Source: CAYXRK01 sp964467615
GTDB taxonomy: Bacteria > Hydrogenedentota > Hydrogenedentia > Hydrogenedentales > GCA-2746185
Assembly (NCBI GenBank): GCA_964467615.1
Contig: CAYXRK010000175.1
Span: 1 to 10,228 of the forward strand
DNA: 10,228 bases
Direction of reading: 5' to 3'
This document shows positions 1 to 5,156 of the stretch, in pieces (the stretch's first letter is position 1; each line of letters opens with the position of its first letter). Made by a program: the position numbers and the translations under genes. The notes below the pieces were generated by a model that had not been told where the DNA came from, searched no databases, and worked only from the letters and a program-made list of their open reading frames with translations.

Positions 1-1
1 G

Positions 2-121
2 CACGTTTTTGAAACCTCCGGCCACATGCCGCAATTGGAATGCGAGGAGGAGTTCAACACGGTAGTGAAACGGTTTGTCTCACACCCAATAGAAAGGCGC
101 TCCGTCAGAGCGCCAGCGTAG
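2..121 (+). CDS. C-terminal end of an alpha/beta-hydrolase-fold protein (5' end outside window)
   Basis: The frame is open from the window edge to TAG at 119-121 and gives 39 residues. It contains SGHMPQLE followed by EEEFNTVVKRFV. This is the usual last block of alpha/beta hydrolases: the catalytic histidine in a G-H-x-P-Q-x-E context, then a closing helix with E-x-F-N. The substrate cannot be told from this fragment. The last 13 or so residues (HPIERRSVRAPA) look like an unconserved tail. A 7-bp stem (GGCGCTC/GAGCGCC, 96-114) overlaps the stop region but has no T-run behind it. Confidence 0.6.
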   Translation, partial: HVFETSGHMPQLECEEEFNTVVKRFVSHPIERRSVRAPA

Positions 122-272
122 CAGTTACCCCCCGCCCTCCGCCGCCCGCCAATCGACACGCTACGGCAGGAATAGCACGTGCTTCTATATTCCAGAGGCG
201 CTACAAGCGTATACTAAACAGCAGCAGCATATAGGCTTGGAATTGTAGTCGTTCGTCACGAAGTATCACGGC

Positions 273-452
273 ATGGAACAGACCAAAGAACATATTGACG
301 ACCTGGGAACTCTTCCCATTGGATCCGGCGATGCGCCCGCCGCACTCCCGCCCCGCGTGCCGGGACGATTGAAGGGCAAGATATGGATCGCCCCGGACTT
401 CGATGCTCCAGATCCGGAAATCGAGGCCCTCTTCTACGGAAGTGATAGTTGA
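273..452 (+). CDS. Short antitoxin, partner of a truncated VapC
   Basis: A 59-residue ORF begins at ATG 273; a TAG at 246-248 closes the frame upstream and no other start lies between. No clear Shine-Dalgarno is seen. The C-terminal half (RLKGKIWIAPDFDAPDPEIEA at about residues 32-52, then LFYGSDS) has the K-G-x-I/V-W-x-x-x-D-F-D pattern typical of the toxin-binding tail of small Phd/YefM- or DUF2281-like antitoxins paired with PIN toxins. The stop (TGA 450-452) overlaps the TTG start of the toxin frame at 449, the usual coupled arrangement. The N-terminal part is short and shows no recognisable DNA-binding domain, so the gene may itself be shortened. With its toxin broken it would have no cognate partner here. 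Confidence 0.6.
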   Translation: MEQTKEHIDDLGTLPIGSGDAPAALPPRVPGRLKGKIWIAPDFDAPDPEIEALFYGSDS

Positions 453-541
453 GGCTTTTCCTTGACACGCACGTCGTTCTCTGGTGGTTTTCCGACGAGC
501 CTCAATTAGCGGCATCGATACGCGCACTGATCGCGGATCGA
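449..541 (+). pseudogene. N-terminal remnant of a VapC-family PIN toxin
   Basis: Translation from TTG 449 gives MRLFLDTHVVLWWFSDEPQL and then AASIRALIAD. This is the first strand and helix of the VapC/PIN ribonuclease fold, with the first metal-binding aspartate at D6 in LDTH. PIN similarity stops at about residue 31-33. The open frame runs on to 646, but that part is the antisense of the minus-strand gene at 550-723 and shows no PIN features. The remaining three acidic residues of the active site are absent, so this cannot be a working nuclease. The break falls within about 10 bp of the 3' end of that minus-strand gene, which suggests a deletion or recombination junction near 540-550. Confidence 0.65.
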
Positions 542-549
542 GGCCCCCG

Positions 550-723
550 CTATTTTTCGAGGTGTTGCGGCGGCAGCGTCACGAGCTTGTCACCGTGGCG
601 CTTCTGCGATTCCTGGATTCGCGCGGCCAACACTCGCAAATCGTAGCCCGCTTCCTTGGCCATCTCCTCGCGGATTCGGTGTATCTCGTCCACAATGGGA
701 TCAGTCCACGTCGTAGTCTTCAT
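550..723 (-). CDS. Small uncharacterised protein (57 aa), probably TA-associated
   Basis: The start is ATG at 723-721, preceded on the minus strand by GAGGAG (positions 736-731) with a 7-nt spacer, an excellent RBS. The frame is open further upstream but has no comparable signal. The product starts MKTTTWTDPIVDEIHRIREE and ends LPPQHLEK. It is hydrophilic, with a predicted helix at about residues 8-42 and an R-x-x-E-E-x-A/M centre. From memory, small proteins beginning M-K-T-T-x-W-x-D-P-I-V-x-E-h and ending in a L-P-P motif are common in environmental genomes next to PIN toxins, often annotated as hypothetical or as candidate antitoxins. No function is established. Here it sits tail-to-tail against a broken VapC, with no intact toxin following. 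Confidence 0.65.
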   Translation of the reverse strand: MKTTTWTDPIVDEIHRIREEMAKEAGYDLRVLAARIQESQKRHGDKLVTLPPQHLEK

Positions 724-730
724 ACAACAA

Positions 731-736
731 CTCCTC
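731..736 (-). promoter_or_regulatory. Ribosome binding site of the 57-aa gene
   Basis: The minus strand reads GAGGAG, 7 nt before ATG 723. It decides the start of the 57-residue gene over the longer open frame. The TGA stop of a possible 32-codon minus-strand ORF (833-735) overlaps this site. Confidence 0.5.
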
Positions 737-1085
737 AGGCGTGCAAATCGTCGGCGAAGCAAAGCCGCGCGCGGCGTTTATCGACGGCAACAGCCGCTTC
801 ACAGATCCCCGCGCAATATGGCGGCAATTCCATGTCACTAGGAATTGTATCCCATGTATTGATGCTACAGCGAGATGAAGCGCATCGGCTGGGGCGTGCG
901 CTTCCTCGGCCTCGTCGAGGCCGATGGCGCTGTCGCTACTTTCCTAATGCGAGACCCACATATTGTGGTCGGCAAATTTGACCACCAGCGATGTCCCGAC
1001 CGATTGCGCCATACCGACGCTCGATCCTAAATCGATCGGAGCTTCATCGCGTATCGTCACATTCCCGTGATTTTTTCTCCGTGGT

Positions 1086-1093
1086 GAAACAAC
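1086..1093. repeat. Left copy of 8-bp target duplication (GAAACAAC)
   Basis: GAAACAAC directly precedes the first base of the terminal inverted repeat. The identical right copy is at 1248-1255. Confidence 0.75.
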
Positions 1094-1247
1094 GGGAATT
1101 ATACTGTTAACTCCCTTGGTATCGGGAAAAGCCAGAAAATGGGGCAATTTTGCCTCACGCCTTGCGCGCGTCCGTCCCTTGCGCTCTCGAAAATTCCTTT
1201 GTTTTCCGCTTTTCGTTACGAGCAAGGGAGTTAACAGTATAATCCCC
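1094..1247. mobile_element. MITE-like element, 154 bp, 25-bp terminal inverted repeats
   Basis: The left end (1094-1118) starts GGGAATTATACTG and the right end (1223-1247), read on the minus strand, starts GGGGATTATACTG. The arms match over 25 bp with one mismatch at position 4. The element is abutted on both sides by the same 8-bp sequence GAAACAAC (1086-1093 and 1248-1255), exactly what a target-site duplication should look like. It carries no ORF of its own; both strands read KGVNSIIP through the arms only because they are palindromic. An 8-bp duplication with G-rich ends would fit mobilisation by an IS1595-, ISL3- or ISAs1-type transposase. That assignment is inference, and no transposase is in the window. 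Confidence 0.8.
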
Positions 1248-1255
1248 GAAACAAC
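1248..1255. repeat. Right copy of 8-bp target duplication (GAAACAAC)
   Basis: GAAACAAC directly follows the last base of the right terminal inverted repeat and is identical to 1086-1093. Confidence 0.75.
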
Positions 1256-1513
1256 CCTCTCTAGGTTTTCGAGTTTTGCCAAGAATCGAAGCGACCACCT
1301 ACACGACTGGTCACGACCGCAGTCCAACGGCGCACACAGCCCCTATATATAGAGCCACGCGCGTTGACCTGTTTTTTCGAAAAAGGGCCGGAAATAGGCC
1401 CGGAAATGGGGATTTACGAGGGTTGTCGCAACGGTCGCACCACGAGCTCGAAGCTCCTATCGACAGGACAAACGATGATATTATCTGTGTAGGCATTAAA
1501 GAGATGCTGAGTC

Positions 1514-1523
1514 AAGGAAAGGA
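1514..1523 (+). promoter_or_regulatory. Ribosome binding site that fixes the DUF4365-like gene start
   Basis: AAGGAAAGGA lies 7 nt before GTG 1531. The upstream in-frame starts (TTG 1276, ATG 1504) have no similar purine run at the right distance, so GTG 1531 is preferred. Confidence 0.5.
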
Positions 1524-1530
1524 ACTTTCC

Positions 1531-2985
1531 GTGAAATCAGCAACAAACTTCAAAAGTCTAGCGCACTTGCCCCGATCCGTTCAGGGGAAAATCGGTGAGC
1601 GCTACGCGTGGTATGTCCTGTCATATTTCTTCGATCTGCTTGAAGAGAACCCCGATATAGGGACGGACAAATATGGAACATTGCGAAACAGCAATCGCGC
1701 TAGCGTCGTTTTTGGTATACAGACCAAGACCGCGAAAGAGTACAGGCTTAAGTATGAAAAAGTAAGTCAATATCTAAAGTACCACGAGCACCAGGGACCG
1801 TATGTGTTTTGCTGGGTTACCCTCAATTGGCAAAAAAACAAGCTGGACGTTGTTAAATACGCGACAATGTGGGATTGGATATCGCTTGATGGAGGAGAGT
1901 CGCTTGCGAGGATCTGCAAAAGTACAACTCCCCGAAAGACGATCCGTGTACCGCAAAGTCTGTTCCGAACCATCGACGCGCCGGGAGAAGATTTTTATCG
2001 GGCGATGCGAACAGAGGAAGAGCGTTGGGCCGGCGGTCGCGGGCACATACTAGCGCCGAGCACCTCGCCTAGCGTACCAGTATCCGGGAATGCGTTGCCT
2101 CGAATCGTCGGGAGGTGTAGTCGGATCGAGACTACCAAGGAAGCACTTGAGGCGGCTAAGGCGCTTTCCTTCACAAGCACGCAGATGTCCGAATATCTGA
2201 ATTCCGAGTTGACCCGTGCCGAGAACAGAACCAATCTGAGTGGGGAGCGATTGGAGTGGGCCAAGAACGCCGCGACGCAGCCAAGCACTGGTGAAATCGC
2301 GACGGAAGCATTACACGTCCGCAACTTTTTGAAATGTGTTGACCGATTCAATCAAGGCGAGCCCTATGAAATTCCACGGTATAGCTGGGGTTCAAACAGT
2401 GTGTGGAGAATCCTACTTCAAATTTTCCCGCAAGCCATACAACTTTTCGAACGATACATGAAACATGGAATTGGTTCTGGAACAATCCCTAAAGACATTG
2501 AACAGTTCAACGTGATGTCGATCTTAAACAATCTTTCGGCAATCGCTCGAACGAGCAACGACATACTCGGTGACCGAGCGAAGAGAATTATCAAAGCCTT
2601 CGGCAATGAGTTCCGCGTCGACACATTTCGTTTTCCCGAGGAGTATCCCTTGGCGAGGCAGTATCATTTCGCTCGTGCAGAAGCCGAGGGTGGCAACCAC
2701 GTTGGCCAAGCTCTAGGGTTTTTCGATCGCACGAACACTGAGCCTGCGTCGATCGACATAGCTTTGATGCGCCACTACTACGGTTCCGATAACGATACGA
2801 TACTTCGCGCACAAGAGCACAAATTCAAATTTCCGAAGGCGAAAGATTCAGATACGAAGGAGATCCTCGATCGCATCGTGCGGTATACCCGAAAGGACAT
2901 TGAGGCAGGTAAGTCTTTGAGAAGTGGCTGGGATAGAATTCTGGCATCGACTTTTCCTAACGTTCTCGCTCCACGAAGCACCTAA
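1531..2985 (+). CDS. DUF4365-like (PD-(D/E)xK fold) protein with C-terminal helical region; candidate defence nuclease
   Basis: The product has 484 residues from GTG 1531. The frame is open back to 1276, but residues before 1531 look non-coding. The N-terminal domain (about 15-140) has the pattern of DUF4365-type restriction-endonuclease-fold domains: GKIGERYAW (E23) in the first helix, PDIGTD (D42, D46) on the core strand, and FGIQTKT (Q64, K66), the Q-x-K core. Then comes a strand-rich YVFCWVTLNW segment. The remainder (about 200-484) is helical and charged and I do not recognise it. No membrane segment is visible. DUF4365 domains are known from proteins linked to DNA cleavage and phage defence; cleavage by this one is inference. 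A TIR effector gene follows 214 bp downstream, with a palindromic element between them. It is more AT-rich than the genes on the right of the window, consistent with transfer. Confidence 0.75.
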   Translation: MKSATNFKSLAHLPRSVQGKIGERYAWYVLSYFFDLLEENPDIGTDKYGTLRNSNRASVVFGIQTKTAKEYRLKYEKVSQYLKYHEHQGPYVFCWVTLNWQKNKLDVVKYATMWDWISLDGGESLARICKSTTPRKTIRVPQSLFRTIDAPGEDFYRAMRTEEERWAGGRGHILAPSTSPSVPVSGNALPRIVGRCSRIETTKEALEAAKALSFTSTQMSEYLNSELTRAENRTNLSGERLEWAKNAATQPSTGEIATEALHVRNFLKCVDRFNQGEPYEIPRYSWGSNSVWRILLQIFPQAIQLFERYMKHGIGSGTIPKDIEQFNVMSILNNLSAIARTSNDILGDRAKRIIKAFGNEFRVDTFRFPEEYPLARQYHFARAEAEGGNHVGQALGFFDRTNTEPASIDIALMRHYYGSDNDTILRAQEHKFKFPKAKDSDTKEILDRIVRYTRKDIEAGKSLRSGWDRILASTFPNVLAPRST

Positions 2986-3018
2986 CGCTCGAAGGAAATT
3001 TGCGGAAGTATTCGGTTT

Positions 3019-3123
3019 CTATACACGGCGTCATAAATAGTTGCGCATGAGATCGCAGAAATAAGCCATTTTGCCGAAATTGGGGAAATGAACATGCGCA
3101 ACTATTTATGACGCCGTGTATAG
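3019..3123. mobile_element. Palindromic mini-element, 105 bp, perfect 31-bp inverted repeats
   Basis: The left arm 3019-3049 (starts CTATACACGGCGTC) and right arm 3093-3123 (ends GACGCCGTGTATAG) are exact reverse complements over 31 bp, around a 43-nt centre with no ORF. The target duplication is ambiguous: TTT flanks both ends (3016-3018, 3124-3126), or the TA inside the terminal CTATA could be the duplicated target, as in IS630/mariner-type insertions. Transcribed, the arms would fold into a very stable hairpin between the DUF4365-like gene and the TIR gene. There is no T-run after the stem, so it is not a classical terminator. Its arm sequence is unlike those of the other two elements. Confidence 0.7.
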
Positions 3124-3185
3124 TTTGAAAATCGGAACACTGTTCGACGAGTAGAGTAAGCGTCTTACGAATCAATCTCGACATC

Positions 3186-3191
3186 AAGGGG
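3186..3191 (+). promoter_or_regulatory. Ribosome binding site of the TIR gene
   Basis: AAGGGG with an 8-nt spacer to GTG 3200 supports that non-ATG start. Confidence 0.5.
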
Positions 3192-3199
3192 TCGCTCTC

Positions 3200-4066
3200 G
3201 TGCCTAGATCGAAACAATCGGCTCAACCCAGGCAGGCGAATCTCACGCTGGAGCAGACGAGACAGGCTGTAGTGAAAATTGAGCGACGCATCGACGAATT
3301 GAAGACTTTCAACGTTCAGGACATCCGAGAAAAATTTGACCCTCAGCTAAACGCGCTAGAGAAAAAGACCAACAGCACTCTTCAGGACGTCTTTGGTCAC
3401 GACACAATCGAATATCTTCAATACAGGGTATCATTCGATCCGGCGGTCTACGGGGGTCGGGCCGAACCTTTAAGCGCCATAATTCAAGATCGCGCGAAGA
3501 GAATCGAACGTGCGGTCACGAACCTTTCCGCTTTGAAAGCACTCCTCACAGAACGAGTCGAAGACCAGACGGCGTTAATCAAATCAGCGCCGGCAGCGTC
3601 GACTACCGAGAGCATCGAACTCTCTCGTAGTGTTTTCATCGTTCACGGGCACGACGACGGAACGAAGGAACAGATCGCTCGCTTCGTGTCCACGCTTGGA
3701 CTCAATCCACTAATCCTCCACGAACAACCGAATCGTGGCAAAACGATAATCGAGAAAATCGAGCATCATTCTTCCGTCGGCTTCGCAGTGGTGCTTTTCA
3801 CTCCTGATGACGTGGCGTTTGCGCGCGACAATCCAAAAGATTCAAAACCGCGTGCGCGACAGAATGTAATACTGGAGCTTGGATTCTTCATGGGAAAGTT
3901 GGGCCGCGAAAGGGTGTGCGTGCTGTATAAAGAAGGTGTCGAATTGCCATCCGATTACCACGGCGTTGCGTACATTCCTTTGGACGCGAGCGGTGCGTGG
4001 AGATCTCTATTGGCGCGTGAGTTCAAGAGTGCTGGCTTAGACGTCGATATGAATCCCGCGATCTGA
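3200..4066 (+). CDS. Coiled-coil + TIR-like domain protein (PF10137-type nucleotide-binding/NADase effector)
   Basis: The product has 288 residues from GTG 3200. Residues 14-60 and 92-125 are amphipathic helices, likely an oligomerising coiled coil. The TIR-like domain spans about 143-288: SVFIVHGHDDGTKEQIARF (143-162), then EQPNRGKTIIEKIEHH (175-190), FAVVLFTPDD (195-204), and ARQNVILELGFFMGKLGR (219-236). This is the signature of the family annotated as predicted nucleotide-binding protein containing a TIR-like domain, the type found fused to STING-like sensors and in other immune effectors. Bacterial TIR effectors generally cleave NAD+. E185 or E188 in IIEKIE is the likely catalytic glutamate by analogy, not proven. 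It lacks a sensor domain of its own, so a partner, perhaps the DUF4365-like or membrane protein beside it, may provide triggering. The next gene starts 52 bp downstream on the same strand. Confidence 0.88.
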   Translation: MPRSKQSAQPRQANLTLEQTRQAVVKIERRIDELKTFNVQDIREKFDPQLNALEKKTNSTLQDVFGHDTIEYLQYRVSFDPAVYGGRAEPLSAIIQDRAKRIERAVTNLSALKALLTERVEDQTALIKSAPAASTTESIELSRSVFIVHGHDDGTKEQIARFVSTLGLNPLILHEQPNRGKTIIEKIEHHSSVGFAVVLFTPDDVAFARDNPKDSKPRARQNVILELGFFMGKLGRERVCVLYKEGVELPSDYHGVAYIPLDASGAWRSLLAREFKSAGLDVDMNPAI

Positions 4067-4118
4067 TGTCAGCATCCCGCTCGCTTTTGATTCATCCCAT
4101 CGATTCCGGCCGACCCGC

Positions 4119-4616
4119 ATGGAAAACTGCGATTTAATTGCACAATTCACCGACATCATAACTGCCGCCGCCACTGTCGTCGGAGTGGTGTTCGTCTGGC
4201 TCGGCCTTCGTACATGGAGGTCGGAACTGCACGGTCACGCGAATTTTGAATTGGCACGCCGTGTCGTGCGAGGCGTCTATGAAATCCGAAACGAGATTCG
4301 GCAAATTCGCAACTCATTCTCGTCCGAACCTCTCGACGCGTTATTTGCCCGGCTGAACAGTAAAGCATCGGAGTTGGATGTCTCGCTCCTCGAAGCGGAA
4401 GTGCTCTGGGATTTAATGCTTCGAGAATCGAAGCAAGCTCTTAAAGAGTGTCTATTGACTCTACGGCGCGCTAGCAGCCCGTGGCAAAAGTCCTGGTACC
4501 CTGCGGGCCTCACGGAATCAATGGAAAAGCCGTGCAAATACCGAGCATTTCGGTGCGCGAGATTCCTCACGATGTTCAGAATGACAAGTGTGGAGACTTT
4601 TGCCACGGGCTGCTAG
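4119..4616 (+). CDS. Membrane-anchored protein of the TIR/DUF4365 module, truncated by a mini-element insertion
   Basis: ATG 4119 opens a 165-codon frame, but only residues 1-118 are native. There is one N-terminal membrane segment (about 12-31, IITAAATVVGVVFVWLGL) followed by RTW-R-S-E. Next comes a cytoplasmic, charged helical region with ELARRVVRGVYEIRNEIRQIR (44-64) and LLEAEVLWDLM (90-100). From memory this layout matches a recurrent family of small uncharacterised bacterial membrane proteins. From residue 118 the frame enters the palindromic element at 4471 and reads element sequence (RFLTMFRMTSVETFATGC) to the TAG at its right edge. Deleting the element plus one CTAG copy (142 bp) rejoins this frame with the one ending at 4791, giving 176 residues. 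The native C-terminal third is therefore disconnected. No clear RBS is seen before ATG 4119. Any surviving product would keep the membrane anchor. Confidence 0.7.
   Translation: MENCDLIAQFTDIITAAATVVGVVFVWLGLRTWRSELHGHANFELARRVVRGVYEIRNEIRQIRNSFSSEPLDALFARLNSKASELDVSLLEAEVLWDLMLRESKQALKECLLTLRRASSPWQKSWYPAGLTESMEKPCKYRAFRCARFLTMFRMTSVETFATGC
4471..4616. mobile_element. MITE-like palindromic element inserted in the membrane-protein gene (CTAG duplication)
   Basis: Perfect 22-bp inverted repeats are seen: CTAGCAGCCCGTGGC... at 4471-4492 and its reverse complement at 4595-4616. The simplest reading is an element of 138 bp (4475-4612, ends CAGCCCGTGG) flanked by a duplicated CTAG (4471-4474, 4613-4616). 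CTAG fits the YTAR target of IS5-type transposases, though this assignment is inference. Removal of 142 bp restores an open frame across the site, independent support for insertion. The restored target, GGCGC-GCTAG-GCGCC, is itself a palindrome. The interior near 4557-4586, read on the minus strand, has the TGTCATTCTGAAC...GTGAGGAATCTC pattern, which from memory resembles repeats scattered through many bacterial genomes and mis-annotated as ...RMTS protein tails. Confidence 0.82.
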
Positions 4617-4791
4617 GCGCCGTCACGACCGTTCACAGAAAAACGAATTGAAACTGACGGAGGCAGAGCAAGAAGAAATCGACAAGATCCTCTCCGGCGA
4701 AGATGACGATGAGTTCGACAGATGTATTCAGCACGCCATCGCTGGATTCGAGAGCAAGCTGAAGCCGTTCTTGCGAAAACGAAAGCTTTAA
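4617..4791 (+). pseudogene. Detached C-terminal part of the membrane protein
   Basis: This is the continuation of the gene that begins at 4119, now in another frame because of the 142-bp insertion. It encodes RRRHDRSQKNELKLTEAEQE, then EIDKILSGEDDDEFDRCIQH and a final helix IAGFESKLKPFLRKRKL, ending at TAA 4789-4791. The composition (acidic loop, then amphipathic helix with basic end) is protein-like. The region could be translated only from starts inside the element (ATG 4588), with no RBS evident. It is best read as a disconnected gene fragment. Confidence 0.65.
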
Positions 4792-4856
4792 AAGCGGAAC
4801 TTGTGCTGCGGTGGGTGCTTCGTAATGAACGACCGCGGTGCCGAAGATTCGCTGCG

Positions 4857-4885
4857 TTGATCGGCGTCGCATCATGCGCTAAAAT
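4857..4885 (+). promoter_or_regulatory. Sigma-70-like promoter for the antitoxin-toxin pair
   Basis: TTGATC (4857-4862) and TAAAAT (4880-4885) are separated by exactly 17 nt, close to the sigma-70 consensus. Transcription would begin near 4892, giving a leader of about 40 nt before ATG 4935. AbrB-fold antitoxins usually autorepress; a matching operator was not identified. Confidence 0.45.
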
Positions 4886-4934
4886 TAAATATGTATTCGT
4901 ATCCATCAAGTATGCAATCCAGGAGCGCTCACCG

Positions 4935-5156
4935 ATGAAAGCCATCGTTGCGGACCGGGGGCAGGTGACGGTTCCCAAGGCGTTGTGGGACCAGGTGGGG
5001 ATTGCGCCGAGGGCCGTCCTCGAGTTTCGTGAAGAAAATGGAAAGCTGGTGGCCGAGAAGACGCCGTTGACCGATCCCGTAACGTGCGTCCTTGGGTGTC
5101 TCAAGCTGCGTAAGTCGACCAACCAACTCATTTCCGAGATGAGGGGAGACGCGTGA
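4935..5156 (+). CDS. AbrB/MazE-type (SpoVT-AbrB fold) antitoxin
   Basis: This 73-residue protein starts at ATG 4935, with AGGAG (4921-4925) 9 nt upstream. A longer open frame exists but its extra residues are antisense-like and overlap the previous gene. Residues 1-45 form the swapped-hairpin DNA-binding fold: MKAIVADRGQVTVPKALWDQ, then VGIAPRAVLEFREENGKLVA, the G-Q-V-T-x-P-K-x-L-x-x-x-x-G-I-x-P pattern. The tail (46-73, DPVTCVLGCLKLRKSTNQLI...) matches the toxin-neutralising segment of VapB antitoxins with a D-P-V...G.LKL..ST...I.E.RG motif. Its stop overlaps the toxin's GTG start by 4 nt. It should bind its own promoter and neutralise the downstream PIN protein. It looks intact. Confidence 0.88.
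   Translation: MKAIVADRGQVTVPKALWDQVGIAPRAVLEFREENGKLVAEKTPLTDPVTCVLGCLKLRKSTNQLISEMRGDA

Larger units (their letters stand above)
724..1093. other. Gene-poor stretch, possible gene remnants
   Basis: I see no confident gene in these 370 bases. Three short frames were examined. A 32-codon minus-strand ORF (833-735) has a stop overlapping the RBS of the next gene. A 51-codon plus-strand ORF begins at 875 (MKRIGWGVRFLGLVEADG) and ends at 1030. A minus-strand frame ends at 944 with protein-like composition (APIDLGSSVGMAQSVGTSLV) and runs rightwards into the mini-element at 1094. The last could be the 3' end of a gene cut by the element. None can be assigned to a family from sequence alone. Confidence 0.35.

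Noticed and set aside
96..114. GGCGCTC/GAGCGCC hairpin as a terminator
   Set aside because: It lies inside the last codons of the hydrolase fragment and no T-run follows, so a rho-independent terminator cannot be claimed.
210..215. TATACT as -10 box for the short antitoxin at 273
   Set aside because: No acceptable -35 hexamer lies at 16-18 nt, so the promoter is not supportable.
735..833. 32-codon minus-strand ORF whose TGA overlaps the RBS of the 57-aa gene
   Set aside because: Could be a coupled leader peptide, but it has no clear RBS of its own and no recognisable features; too short to support.
1344..1405. CTATATATAG and the GGGCC/GGCCC stem before the DUF4365-like gene as regulatory sites
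   Set aside because: Short dyads without a matching -35 or a known operator pattern; I cannot separate them from chance.
1276..1530. N-terminal extension of the DUF4365-like protein from TTG 1276 or ATG 1504
   Set aside because: The extra residues look non-coding and neither start has an RBS. GTG 1531 has AAGGAAAGGA at the right distance and begins just before the conserved domain.
3135..3145. GAACA-C-TGTTC dyad upstream of the TIR gene as a LexA/SOS box
   Set aside because: Spacing is wrong for the GAAC-N4-GTTC type (only three bases between the half-sites) and no other SOS feature is present.
4722..4934. Longer version of the AbrB-type antitoxin starting at 4722
   Set aside because: The extension overlaps the end of the previous gene in another frame and includes the promoter region. 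ATG 4935 has an RBS and gives the normal family length.
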